A DNA stretch of 38,813 nucleotides from Oscillospiraceae bacterium. GTDB lineage: Bacteria; Bacillota; Clostridia; Oscillospirales; Oscillospiraceae. The stretch covers positions 1 through 38,813 of the forward strand of contig CACYHB010000016.1 of assembly GCA_902774015.1 (NCBI GenBank). Reading direction: 5' to 3'. The notes under the pieces are model-generated. The model ran no database searches, was not told where the DNA came from, and saw only the letters and a list, made by a program, of their open reading frames with translations. This document shows positions 22,970 to 31,208 of the stretch, in pieces. The position numbers and the translations under genes are program-made. Numbering within the stretch: position 1 is the stretch's first letter; each line of letters starts with the position of its first letter.

Positions 22970-24307
22970 ATGGAAAAACTGTTCAAACTCAAAGCCCGCG
23001 GCACGGATACCAGAACGGAGATCATCGCCGGTCTCACAACCTTCATGACCATGGCCTACGTGCTGGCCGTCCAGCCCTTCGCCATCTGCGGCGGGGCCCA
23101 GTCCATCACGGATGTGAACGGCGTGGAGATCACCAGGACCGCCATCATGGTCTCCTGCGCCCTGATCTCCGGCCTCATCACCCTGCTGATGGCCTTCTAC
23201 ACCAACTTCCCCTTCGCACTGTCCACGGGCATGGGCTCCAACTTCCTGCTGGGCGCCCTCATCCAGTCTCAGCAGCTGTCCTTCGGCGCTGCCATGGCCA
23301 TCACGCTGATCTCCGGCATCGTCTTCGTCCTGCTCACCGTCTTCGGCCTGCGGGATCTGATGGTCCGCATGATGCCCAAGAACATCAAGATCGCCATCTC
23401 CGCCTCCATCGGCTTCTTCATCGCTTACCTGGGCTTCAAGAATTCCGGCATCGCCGCCTTCGAGGGCGGTGTGGCCATGGGTGACATCACCAACCCCGCC
23501 GTGCTGCTCGCCATCTTCGGGCTGCTGCTCATGATCGCGCTGAACGCCCTCAACGTGAAGGGCGCCATCCTGATCTCCATTATCGTGACCACCGTCATCG
23601 GCATCCCGGTGGGCGTCACGTCCCTGCCCGCCGCCGTCGTGTCCGTGCCCAAGTTCTCCGACCTCGGCAACGTCATGTTCAATCTGGACTTCGCGGGGGC
23701 CTTCTCCGGCGGCAACATCGCCGCCGTCACCAGCGCCCTGATCCTGGTGTTCATCTGCTTCTTCGGCGACTTCTTCTCCACCCTCGGCACAGTGCTGGGC
23801 GTGGCGAGCCGCGCCGGCATGCTGGATGAGAACGGCAACTTGCCCGGCATCGAGCGGCCCTTCCTGGTGGACGCCATCGGCACCTGCGTGGGCGCCCTGA
23901 CCGGTAACACCACCATCACCACCTACGTGGAGTCCACCTCCGGCGTTGAAGCCGGCGGCCGCACCGGTCTCACGGCGGTCACCACCGGTCTCATGTTCCT
24001 GCTCACCGTGTTCCTGGCCCCCCTGTTCGTGATCATTCCCGACGCCGCCACCGGCCCCGCCCTGATCTACGTGGGCTTCCTGATGATCAAGGGCTTTGCG
24101 GACATCGACTTCTCCGACTACGCCGAGTGCATCGGCCCCTGCGTCATGCTGATGTTCACCACCTTCACCGGCTCCATCGCCGGTGGCATCGGCGCGGGCA
24201 TCATCGTGGACGTGCTGGTCAAGCTCCTCAAGGGCAAAGCCAAGCAGATCCATCCCGCCATGTATGTCCTGTGCGTGCTGATGGTCGTCTACTACATCTA
24301 CGGTTGA
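22970..24307 (+). CDS. NCS2-family purine permease (AdeP/PbuG type)
   Basis: The 445-residue integral membrane protein belongs to the AzgA-like branch of nucleobase transporters. It opens with the branch-typical TEIIAGLTTFMTMAYVLAVQP and contains ALSTGMGSNF, FFGDFFSTLGTVLGVA and TGNTTITTYVESTSGVEAGG. These motifs mark hypoxanthine, guanine or adenine proton symporters. About 12-14 membrane segments are visible. AAAGGAGGG precedes ATG. Pairing with ade points to adenine or hypoxanthine as substrate. Confidence 0.93.
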   Translation: MEKLFKLKARGTDTRTEIIAGLTTFMTMAYVLAVQPFAICGGAQSITDVNGVEITRTAIMVSCALISGLITLLMAFYTNFPFALSTGMGSNFLLGALIQSQQLSFGAAMAITLISGIVFVLLTVFGLRDLMVRMMPKNIKIAISASIGFFIAYLGFKNSGIAAFEGGVAMGDITNPAVLLAIFGLLLMIALNALNVKGAILISIIVTTVIGIPVGVTSLPAAVVSVPKFSDLGNVMFNLDFAGAFSGGNIAAVTSALILVFICFFGDFFSTLGTVLGVASRAGMLDENGNLPGIERPFLVDAIGTCVGALTGNTTITTYVESTSGVEAGGRTGLTAVTTGLMFLLTVFLAPLFVIIPDAATGPALIYVGFLMIKGFADIDFSDYAECIGPCVMLMFTTFTGSIAGGIGAGIIVDVLVKLLKGKAKQIHPAMYVLCVLMVVYYIYG

Positions 24308-24345
24308 TCCCCCGAAGCTCGACCCAGGGCCTGCTTAAACAACAA

Positions 24346-24383
24346 AAGGACGCCCCCGCAGCAGCGGGCGGGCGTCCTTCTTT
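24346..24383 (+). terminator. Terminator of the ade-permease operon
   Basis: AAGGACGCCC (24346-24355) pairs with GGGCGTCCTT (24370-24379), with extra pairing inside, followed by CTTTT. Confidence 0.9.
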
Positions 24384-24410
24384 TATATATCTTACGGATA
24401 AATCGTTAAC

Positions 24411-24445
24411 CTCCTAAGCGGAAGTTCGTGGGTTCGAATCCCGCC
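24411..24445 (+). repeat. tRNA-Arg(CCU) 3'-half fragment C, cut after the T-stem
   Basis: The 35-nt block is identical to the first 35 nt of fragment B. It then diverges: instead of an acceptor strand and CCA the sequence continues GGTTATCATG. The identity ends exactly at the end of the T-stem, which looks like a recombination cross-over point. Confidence 0.8.
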
Positions 24446-24493
24446 GGTTATCATGAAGAACGAAGCATGGAGGACGGTCCCAACGGTACGATC

Positions 24494-24549
24494 AAAAAGG
24501 CGATGCCTTCTGTCAGCTCTGTGAGCTGCTTTGAGGCAACGCCTTTTCT
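24494..24549. terminator. Terminator between convergent operons
   Basis: AAAAGGCG-a-TGCCT pairs with AGGCA-a-CGCCTTTT, with an inner CAGCTC..GAGCTG stem. Read on the minus strand it ends in a T-run and so terminates the ECF operon. Confidence 0.8.
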
Positions 24550-24574
24550 TTGCTGATGCAGGTTTCTCTTCGCC

Positions 24575-25132
24575 TTATTCCTTGGACAGGGTGCCCTTGC
24601 CGGAGCGGGTCTTGGAGTAGAGGAAGAGGAGGATGGTGCCGATGACGCCCATGGAGACGGCGTTCCAGAGGGCCGCCACGGCGCCCTGGGTGAACACCAG
24701 GTTGGAGGGCTCGCCATAGACCACGATGTCGAGGACGGGGGCCACCACGATCCAGGCCACCACGTTGGCGATGATCTGGAAGACATTGAAGACCAGGATG
24801 TCCTTCCAGCCGAAGACGCCTTCATCCACCTTCAGCCGGGGATAGGCCAGGCCTACGATGAAGCAGGAGATGCCGGAAGCCACCACCCAGCTCCACCAGG
24901 GGGAGCCGTACTGGACGGCGTCGGAGATGGCGTGGCCGATGAAGGCGATCAGGAAGCCTGCAATGGGGCCGAACAGAGCGGCGAAGAAGGCGCCGATGCC
25001 GTAGGCGGTCTGGACGTCCGTCTCGGGGATGCCGGTGGGGACCTTCACGTACATGAACAGCAACATGAACAGGGCGGCGCCGATGCCGGTGGCGACGATA
25101 GTCTTTGTCTTGAACTCAAACATTTTTTTCAT
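24575..25132 (-). CDS. ECF transporter S component, UPF0397 family
   Basis: The 185-residue membrane protein is the substrate-binding (S) subunit of an energy-coupling-factor importer. The UPF0397 pattern is clear: TIVATGIGAALFMLLFMYV at the N-terminus (the alanine-rich helix that docks on EcfT) and AFFAALFGPIAGFLIAFIGH followed by SPWWSWVVASGI. Five to six membrane helices are visible. Some members are annotated as riboflavin transporters, but the substrate is not settled. TAGGAGG precedes the start. It is the last gene of the minus-strand operon, downstream of the SAM hydroxide adenosyltransferase, a pairing seen in other genomes. Confidence 0.88.
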   Translation of the reverse strand: MKKMFEFKTKTIVATGIGAALFMLLFMYVKVPTGIPETDVQTAYGIGAFFAALFGPIAGFLIAFIGHAISDAVQYGSPWWSWVVASGISCFIVGLAYPRLKVDEGVFGWKDILVFNVFQIIANVVAWIVVAPVLDIVVYGEPSNLVFTQGAVAALWNAVSMGVIGTILLFLYSKTRSGKGTLSKE

Positions 25133-25187
25133 GGGAAGTACCTCCTATATAGGTATAGTATATAAAAACCACGGTTTGCGGTTTTTG

Positions 25188-26039
25188 TCAAGCTTTGGTC
25201 AGGTCTACGACCCAATCCGAGCCGAAGCCCATGCCGTATTGGTGGGCCAAGGACCCCTGGGTGACGGCCATGGCGATCTTCATGAGCTCGTTGTTATACA
25301 GCATGGGATCGCCCACCTGGGCAAACCCGAAGCTCTGGTGGAACAGCACGTCCTTTTCAAAGATTAGCTCCGTCCCATGGAACACCTTCGTATGGACCAT
25401 GTCCCCGTATCGGAACCCGGCCCGGTTGAAGGCCTCCAGGGGGATGTTGGTCCACAGGTTCCCGAAGTTGGGATCGTCGATCTCGAAGATGCCCCGGGCG
25501 TGTCCCGGTTCGACGGTGGACTCAGGGATGGGATGGCAGATGATCTCATCCACGGGGTAGGCAGGGCCTACACCCTCAAAGTCGATGATGCCGGAGGCGA
25601 GACGGGCCGCCGTGTAGCCGAACAGGTCCCGGCCGTGGAAGATGGCCACGCCCCGGGTGGACTGGAGCCGGTTCACTGTTTCGTCGATCTCCCTGACCTC
25701 CAAAATGCCGAATTCCTTCTTGATGTGTGTCAGGGCCCCGTTGTCCGGGGTGACCACGTAGTATCCGTTGGCGGTCTTCGCCACGCAGGCCCGGCGGGAG
25801 GTGCCCACTCCCGGGTCCACCACGGATACGTAGATGGTGCCCTTGGGCCAGAAGGGCAGGCTCTGGAGGAGCCGGTAGCTGGCCGACCAGGTGTCGTACT
25901 GAGGGATCTCATGGGTGCCGTCGAAGATCTCCAGCTCCCGGTCCACGGTCTTGACCACGCCGTACATGGCGCTGACCGCCCCCTCCTTGTAGGTGAAGTC
26001 CGTCTGGAAGACCAGAATGGGTTTGTCAAACATGCTCAT
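25188..26039 (-). CDS. SAM hydroxide adenosyltransferase (DUF62 family)
   Basis: The 283-residue protein belongs to the fluorinase/chlorinase-like DUF62 family. Members without the halide loop hydrolyse S-adenosylmethionine to adenosine and methionine using a D/R/H set. Candidate residues are the aspartate in VFQTDFT, the HGR of IFHGRDLF and the SVVDPGVGTSRR and VTPDNGAL motifs. No halogenase-type insertion is visible. It lies inside an ECF transporter operon, an association already noted for the family, although its reason is unknown. The protein probably acts in the cytosol. Substrate assignment follows the family and is not proven here. Confidence 0.88.
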   Translation of the reverse strand: MSMFDKPILVFQTDFTYKEGAVSAMYGVVKTVDRELEIFDGTHEIPQYDTWSASYRLLQSLPFWPKGTIYVSVVDPGVGTSRRACVAKTANGYYVVTPDNGALTHIKKEFGILEVREIDETVNRLQSTRGVAIFHGRDLFGYTAARLASGIIDFEGVGPAYPVDEIICHPIPESTVEPGHARGIFEIDDPNFGNLWTNIPLEAFNRAGFRYGDMVHTKVFHGTELIFEKDVLFHQSFGFAQVGDPMLYNNELMKIAMAVTQGSLAHQYGMGFGSDWVVDLTKA

Positions 26040-26050
26040 ATACTTTTCTC

Positions 26051-26887
26051 CTATATGGCGAACGGGTTCCAGTACCGTCCGTGATCTATGAATATCGATA
26101 CGGCCAGGGCCGCGAGGGCGATGACGGCGCAGACGGCGATGGCCGCGGCGTCGTTCTTTCCCAGGGGCTTGAAGGCGTACCAGGTGCGCTTCTTGTGCTT
26201 GCCGAAGCCCCTCAGGTCCATGGCGTTGCTGATGACCTCCACCCGGTCCAACGAGGAGAAGATCAGCGGCACGAAGATATTCATGATGTTCTTGAGCCGG
26301 GTGATGATGCGCTCCTTCTTGGAAAGGTCCAGACCCCGGGCCTGCTGGGCCAGGGCGATGTCGTTGTAGTCCCGGATCATGTCGGGGAAATACCGCAGCG
26401 TCAGGCTGAGGGCAAAGGAGGCCTTGTAGCTCACGCCCACGGCGCTCAGCGACGCCGCGAACTCGCTGGGGTTGGTGGTCAAGAGGAACATCATGCCCAG
26501 GGGGATGACGGAGAGGTACTTCGTGACCTTGGTCCCCTGGTAGAGGAGCTGCTCCGTCGTCAGGGTGTAGCGGTCCGTGATGGTGAACAGCTCGTGCTTC
26601 GCTCCGTAGAGCTCCACGCCGTACTGAGGACTGAAGAGGAAGGTCAGCACGAAGTTGATGGCGATGAACACCAGCACGTAATAGAGCATGATCTTGATCT
26701 GAGAAAACTTTATCTCAGAGAGATGCAGCACCCAGAAGGAGAAGACGAGGATCGCCAGGATCACCCGCACGTCGTAGGAGTACATGACCGTGAAGGTGAG
26801 GATGAGGAAGCAGAGGAGCTTGGTCATGCCCGACAGGTTGAAGACGAAGTTGTCCTTCTCGATGTAGTCAAACAGCTTAGCTTTCAC
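26051..26887 (-). CDS. ecfT: ECF transporter transmembrane component (EcfT)
   Basis: The 278-residue membrane protein couples the ATPases to the S component. It has an N-terminal membrane region (LLCFLILTFTVMYSYDVR) and the two cytosolic coupling helices with the A-R-G type motif: AQQARGLDLSKKERI and SNAMDLRGFGKHKKRTW. I chose GTG 26887, which follows GAGGAGG on the minus strand and overlaps the ATPase stop by 11 bp, instead of the longer frame to 26923 that would overlap the upstream gene by 47 bp. Confidence 0.88.
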   Translation of the reverse strand: MKAKLFDYIEKDNFVFNLSGMTKLLCFLILTFTVMYSYDVRVILAILVFSFWVLHLSEIKFSQIKIMLYYVLVFIAINFVLTFLFSPQYGVELYGAKHELFTITDRYTLTTEQLLYQGTKVTKYLSVIPLGMMFLLTTNPSEFAASLSAVGVSYKASFALSLTLRYFPDMIRDYNDIALAQQARGLDLSKKERIITRLKNIMNIFVPLIFSSLDRVEVISNAMDLRGFGKHKKRTWYAFKPLGKNDAAAIAVCAVIALAALAVSIFIDHGRYWNPFAI

Positions 26888-28589
26888 GGCGGGCCTCCTC
26901 GTGATCGATAAACTGCTGGACAAAGTTCTGAGGGTCGGGGAGCTCCGCCTTTTGCGCCAGCTCGTAGAGGCTGGTGAGCTTCAGGTTCGCCTGCTGGGCC
27001 ATGGTCTCGTCCGTCAGGATCGCCACGGCGCTGTCGTCACCGATCTTTCGCCCCCCCGCGATGACGATGGCGTGAGGGGTGTATTCCAGCATCAGGTGCA
27101 TGTCGTGGGTGATCATAAGGATGGTGATGCCCTGTTGGTTCAGCCCCCGCAAAAACTCCATGATGTCGGTGTAGTGACGATAGTCCTGGCCGGCGGTGGG
27201 TTCGTCCAGGATCAGGATCTGAGGGTCCATCACCAGCATGGACGCGATGGTCACCCGCTTCTTCTGACCAAAGGATAGAGCGGCCACGGGCCAGTTGCGC
27301 ATGGGGTACAGGCCGCATACGGTCAGGGCCTGCTCCACCTTTTTCCGTATCGCCGCCTCGTCCATGCCCCGGATGCGCAGGCCCAGGGCCACCTCGTCGA
27401 AGATCATGGGCTTGGAGATCATCTGGTTGGGATTCTGCATCACGTAGCCGATCTTCAGCGAGCGCTCCTTGATGGTCCAGTCCCGAATGTTCTGGCCCTC
27501 ATAGAGGATCTCTCCCGCGTCCTCGTGGACGAAGCCGCAGATGACCTTGGCAAGAGTGCTCTTCCCCGCTCCGTTGGTGCCCACGATGGACACCATCTCT
27601 CCGCGGCGGATGTCAAAGGAGATGTCCTGCAATATCTTACGCTTTTTCGTGTACTGGAAGCTCAGGTTACGGACGGAGAGCAGCACCTCCCCCAGAGGCT
27701 TCTCCGGGTGGGGCGGCTGGGCGGCGTACCAGCGGGCAAGGGGCTCCCGGACCCGGTGGACATCCAGGGTGCTGAGATACCCCGGCCCCATGTCGGGGGT
27801 CAGGGCCACGCCCGCGTATTTGAGCGCCGTCACGTACAGGGGCTCCCGGTTGCCCAGAGCGCGGAGGGTGTCGCCGCACACCAGCTCGTCGGGGGTGCTG
27901 TCGGAGACGATACGCCCCTCGCTGATGACCAGCACCCGATCCACGTGCCGGTACAGCACGTCCTCCATGCGGTGTTCGATGATGATGATGGTCTTATGAT
28001 ACTCCCGATGGATGCGGTCGATGAGGTCGATGGCGGTCTTGCCGGTAAGGGGATCCAGGTTGGCGAGGGGTTCGTCGAAAAGGAGCACGTCCACGTCGTC
28101 CACCATGACGCCCGCAAGGGCCGTCCGCTGCTTCTGGCCGCCGGAGAGCTCGAAAGGAGAGGAGGAGAGGAGGGTCCCCATGTCCACCATGTCCGCCACC
28201 CGCTGGACGGTGGCCTTCATCTCAGATTGGGCCACCCGGTCGTTCTCCAGGGAGAAGGCGATGTCCTCCCCCACGGTGAGGCCCACGAACTGGCCGTCGG
28301 AATCCTGCAGCACCGTGCCCACTTTCTTGGACCGCTCAAAGAGGCTGCTTTGTTCAGGAGCCTTCCCGTCCACCGTCAGGGAGCCCGTGATGGTGCCCTT
28401 GTAGGCATAGGGAATGAGGCCGTTGATGCAATGCCCGAGGGTGCTCTTGCCAGACCCGGAGGGCCCCACGATCAGGACCTTTTCCCCGGGGTAGATGTTC
28501 AGATCCACATCCAGCAGCGTGGGCTCCTTCTGGCTGAAGTATTGAAAGCTGAAATTATGAAAGGAAATGATGGGCTCGCTGGTCGGCAT
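26877..28589 (-). CDS. ECF transporter ATPase with two fused ABC domains
   Basis: The 570-residue protein contains two complete ABC domains (about 8-240 and 300-535), equivalent to EcfA and EcfA', as in YkoD. Domain 1: Walker A GPSGSGKST, signature ELSGGQKQR, Walker B VLLFDEPLANLD. Domain 2: Walker A GTNGAGKST, signature LSFGQKKR, Walker B ILILDEPTAGQD. One polypeptide therefore supplies both ATP sites. It is the first gene of a four-gene minus-strand operon (ATPase, EcfT, DUF62, S component). The dedicated S component suggests a group I ECF system. Confidence 0.92.
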   Translation of the reverse strand: MPTSEPIISFHNFSFQYFSQKEPTLLDVDLNIYPGEKVLIVGPSGSGKSTLGHCINGLIPYAYKGTITGSLTVDGKAPEQSSLFERSKKVGTVLQDSDGQFVGLTVGEDIAFSLENDRVAQSEMKATVQRVADMVDMGTLLSSSPFELSGGQKQRTALAGVMVDDVDVLLFDEPLANLDPLTGKTAIDLIDRIHREYHKTIIIIEHRMEDVLYRHVDRVLVISEGRIVSDSTPDELVCGDTLRALGNREPLYVTALKYAGVALTPDMGPGYLSTLDVHRVREPLARWYAAQPPHPEKPLGEVLLSVRNLSFQYTKKRKILQDISFDIRRGEMVSIVGTNGAGKSTLAKVICGFVHEDAGEILYEGQNIRDWTIKERSLKIGYVMQNPNQMISKPMIFDEVALGLRIRGMDEAAIRKKVEQALTVCGLYPMRNWPVAALSFGQKKRVTIASMLVMDPQILILDEPTAGQDYRHYTDIMEFLRGLNQQGITILMITHDMHLMLEYTPHAIVIAGGRKIGDDSAVAILTDETMAQQANLKLTSLYELAQKAELPDPQNFVQQFIDHEEARRES

Positions 28590-28675
28590 ATCTTCTCCCG
28601 GTCGATCTTCATGAGAGTATCACAGATGGCAACCGACAGGATCGTTCCGTTTTGGCAGGCGTCTGCTTGGTTTTT

Positions 28676-28704
28676 AGCCTATCATGGCCGGGTGGGTTTG
28701 TCAA
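28676..28704 (-). promoter_or_regulatory. Promoter of the ECF-DUF62 operon
   Basis: On the minus strand, TTGACA (28699-28704) and TAGGCT (28676-28681) are separated by 17 bp, about 87 bp before the ATPase start. I see no riboswitch in the short leader. Confidence 0.65.
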
Positions 28705-28933
28705 CCGAAGGGACGCGGCGTCCGCGGTCCTGTTTCTGAGCTGCGAACGGACCTCCTTCATCACCGGTGCTGTCCTCGACGTGAACGACGGTGCATGGGT
28801 AGGTTGATCTCCTTTTCCTGCCCCATTGGCCAGCGAATTACCCGCTGGCTTTTAAGATGGAGAACAGTCGATAATGGAAGCCAACAACAGGGATTCCCTA
28901 AAACCTATGGCTTTTTGACGCATTCTCCATACA

Positions 28934-28978
28934 CTCCTAAGCGGGAGGCCGTGGGTTCGAATCCCACCGGGGAGGCCA
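28934..28978 (+). repeat. tRNA-Arg(CCU) 3'-half fragment D
   Basis: This is the best preserved fragment: anticodon loop CTCCTAA, fully paired T-arm (GTGGG, TTCGAAT, CCCAC), acceptor strand CGGGGAG, discriminator G and CCA. No 5' half, D-arm or acceptor 5' strand lies upstream. About 60 bp upstream resembles the sequence before fragment B. Confidence 0.82.
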
Positions 28979-28984
28979 AAAAAC

Positions 28985-29018
28985 AAAGACCCCTGCATGG
29001 GGGGTCTTTCACTTTTTT
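28985..29018 (+). terminator. Terminator attached to tRNA half D
   Basis: AAAGACCCC (28985-28993) pairs with GGGGTCTTT (29001-29009), followed by CACTTTTTT. The sequence then reads AAGGGATTCGAAC, as it does after the similar hairpin at 31218. Confidence 0.85.
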
Positions 29019-29147
29019 ATTCTAAGGGATTCGAACAGGTGCGGCAGTGAACATGGCCCCGATGGGGCCAAGGAACCGAACCAAAGACCTCGCTATCCTT
29101 TGCGAGGGCATTCGCCATTTAAATACCACTCTTCTGCGTATTCCTCA

Positions 29148-29183
29148 GAACAGGTTGAAAATGGCCTGTTCGCCTGATATATT
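29148..29183 (+). promoter_or_regulatory. Promoter of the alcohol dehydrogenase operon with an overlapping palindrome
   Basis: TTGAAA (29155-29160) and TATATT (29178-29183) have a 17-bp spacer. GAACAGG (29148-29154) and CCTGTTC (29165-29171) form a palindrome with 10-bp centre that encloses the -35 box. This is a well placed site for a repressor. No regulator gene is adjacent. Confidence 0.65.
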
Positions 29184-29250
29184 TTTTTATATCCCTCAAG
29201 CGCGGCGGCTGCTGAGCAAAGGGGATAATAGCCCAAGGGAGGTATCATCT

Positions 29251-30420
29251 ATGCTCAATTACGTTCACGCCATCCCCACAAAAGTGTATTTCGGCGAAGG
29301 CCAGATACAGCGCCTCCCGGAAGCCCTCGCAACCTTTGGAAAGCGGGTCCTGCTTGCCTACGGCGGCGGGTCCATCAAGCGCGTCGGCCTCTACGACACG
29401 ATCATGGCGCTGCTGCACGAGGGCGGATTTACTGTGACGGAGCTTTCCGGCATCGAACCCAATCCTCGGATCGAATCGGTGGCGGAAGGCGTGCGCCTGT
29501 GCAAGGAGAATCATATCGACGTGGTCCTGGCGGTGGGCGGAGGCAGTACCATCGACTGCGCTAAGGCCATCGCCTGCGGCGTGCTGTACGAGGGGGACGA
29601 TCTTTGGCAAATGATCGCCACCATCCCCGGTCGCAAGAAAGCTCTGCCCCTGGTGGACATCCTTACCCTCAGCGCCACCGGGTCCGAATTCGATGGCGTC
29701 GGCGTCATTAGCAACATGAAGCTGAATGAAAAGCTGGGCACCGGCCTCACGTACCCTGCGGTCTCCATCTGTGACCCCACCTACACCTTCACCGTGTCCC
29801 CCTATCAGACGGCGGCCGGATCTGCGGACATCATGAGCCATATCTTCGAGGGGTATTTTTCCAGAGAGGACGACTGTGAGCTGTCCGACGGCATCGCGGA
29901 GACGATCCTGAAAACCGTGATGAAGTATACGCCCATCGCGTTGCAGGACCCCGAAAACTACAGTGCTCGGGCCAATCTTATGTCCTGCTCCTCTGTGGCC
30001 TGCTCCGGCATCCCGGAATACGGCAAGGAGAGTACCGGCTGGCCCTGCCACGCCATGGAGCATGAGCTGTCCGCCTTCTACGACATCACCCACGGCGTGG
30101 GCCTCGCCATCCTGACGCCCCGCTGGATGCGCTTCATTCTGAAGAAAGACCCCACGGCCCTGCCCCGCTTCGTCCGGTTCGCCAAAAACGTCATGGGCCT
30201 GACCGGTGAGGACGAGAACGCCCTGGCGCAGGAGGCCATCGACAAGCTGGAAGCCTACTTCAGGTCTACCGGTATCCCCATGACGCTCCGAGAACTGAAC
30301 ATTGATGAAGAGCACTTTGCGGTCATGGCTGCTCACGCTAATTTAAACGATCGTCTTGCTCATGCTTTTGTTCCCTTGACCAATGACGACATCGTGAACA
30401 TTTATCGTGCCTGCCTTTAA
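29251..30420 (+). CDS. Iron-containing alcohol dehydrogenase (BDH type)
   Basis: The 389-residue cytosolic enzyme belongs to the group III iron-dependent alcohol dehydrogenases related to NADPH-dependent butanol dehydrogenases (YugK/BdhA). It has the NAD(P) motif AVGGGSTIDCAKAIACG and the metal-binding histidines in SADIMSHIFEGYF and HAMEHELSAFYDITHGVGLA. I chose ATG 29251, eight bases after AAGGGAGG, discarding a long upstream extension through the promoter. It reduces aldehydes or oxidises alcohols, probably in fermentation. It is followed after 26 bp by an SDR oxidoreductase. Confidence 0.93.
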   Translation: MLNYVHAIPTKVYFGEGQIQRLPEALATFGKRVLLAYGGGSIKRVGLYDTIMALLHEGGFTVTELSGIEPNPRIESVAEGVRLCKENHIDVVLAVGGGSTIDCAKAIACGVLYEGDDLWQMIATIPGRKKALPLVDILTLSATGSEFDGVGVISNMKLNEKLGTGLTYPAVSICDPTYTFTVSPYQTAAGSADIMSHIFEGYFSREDDCELSDGIAETILKTVMKYTPIALQDPENYSARANLMSCSSVACSGIPEYGKESTGWPCHAMEHELSAFYDITHGVGLAILTPRWMRFILKKDPTALPRFVRFAKNVMGLTGEDENALAQEAIDKLEAYFRSTGIPMTLRELNIDEEHFAVMAAHANLNDRLAHAFVPLTNDDIVNIYRACL

Positions 30421-30446
30421 AACAGTATTTGAAAGGAAGATACATC

Positions 30447-31163
30447 ATGCCTCAAACCGTTTTGATCACCGGTACTGGTCGATCGTATGCTCTGGGCTTC
30501 AACCTTGTAAAGCGATATCTGGAGCACGGTGACACCGTGTTCGCCAGCATCCGCCGCCCGTCGGAAGCGCTGGAGGAGCTTCAAAAGGAATACCCCCATA
30601 CCCTGCACATCCTGACTATGGACATCGCCTCCACGGAATCCGTGAACGCCGCGGCGAAGGAGGCGGAGAAGATGACGGACGCCCTGGATCTGATCATCAA
30701 CAACGCCACGATCGCCTCCGAGGACACCATGAAGGAGCTGCCGGACTTTGACTTGGATCTCATCGCGCCCGCTGTGAACGTGGGAGCGGTCGGCCCCATC
30801 CGGGTGTTGAAGGCTTTCCTGCCGCTGCTCAAAAAGAGCAAGATCGGCGCGTTGGTGGCGAACATCTCTTCCGAGGCGGGCAGCATCGGGAGATGCTATC
30901 GCACCTATTATCTGGACTATGCTACGGAAAAAGCTGCCCTCAACATGCTCACCATGACCATGCGCAACTATTTCAAGGACGATCCCAATCTGAACATCCT
31001 GTGCATCCATCCCGGCTGGATACGTACCAACCCGGATAATTCGGAAGCGCCCCTGGACCCCTATGAGCACGCCGAGACCCTTCGCCTGCTGTTTGAAACC
31101 AAACGGTATGATAAAGAAGGCCCCGTTTTCATCACGTATACTGGCGAGCCCTATCCCTGGTGA
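30447..31163 (+). CDS. Short-chain dehydrogenase/reductase
   Basis: The 238-residue Rossmann-fold oxidoreductase has the cofactor-binding glycine motif in LITGTGRSYALG, the NNA motif (IINNAT), and the active-site YxxxK in DYATEKAALN, with ISSEAGS upstream. The glycine motif is slightly atypical (TGTGRSYALG). ATG 30447 follows AAAGGAAG; the frame extends six codons further without a better start. The gene is probably co-transcribed with the alcohol dehydrogenase. Both may serve one redox pathway, but the substrate cannot be told from sequence. Confidence 0.88.
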   Translation: MPQTVLITGTGRSYALGFNLVKRYLEHGDTVFASIRRPSEALEELQKEYPHTLHILTMDIASTESVNAAAKEAEKMTDALDLIINNATIASEDTMKELPDFDLDLIAPAVNVGAVGPIRVLKAFLPLLKKSKIGALVANISSEAGSIGRCYRTYYLDYATEKAALNMLTMTMRNYFKDDPNLNILCIHPGWIRTNPDNSEAPLDPYEHAETLRLLFETKRYDKEGPVFITYTGEPYPW

Positions 31164-31208
31164 TACGGGAGACGGAATCTATAAGGATCATCTGCGGTTA
31201 GCATTTCT

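Noticed and set aside
21113-24253. A 1046-codon open frame on the minus strand opposite ade and the purine permease
   Set aside because: It is rich in G, H, D, Q and E in no domain-like order, lacks a ribosome binding site, and mirrors the codon bias of two certain genes on the other strand.
18630-28978. Complete functional tRNA-Arg genes at the four CTCCTAA blocks
   Set aside because: I looked for a 5' acceptor strand, D-arm and anticodon 5' strand upstream of each block and found none that pair.
28684-29025. 113-codon plus-strand ORF across tRNA half D
   Set aside because: It is translation through the tRNA fragment and terminator, a common false gene at tRNA 3' ends.
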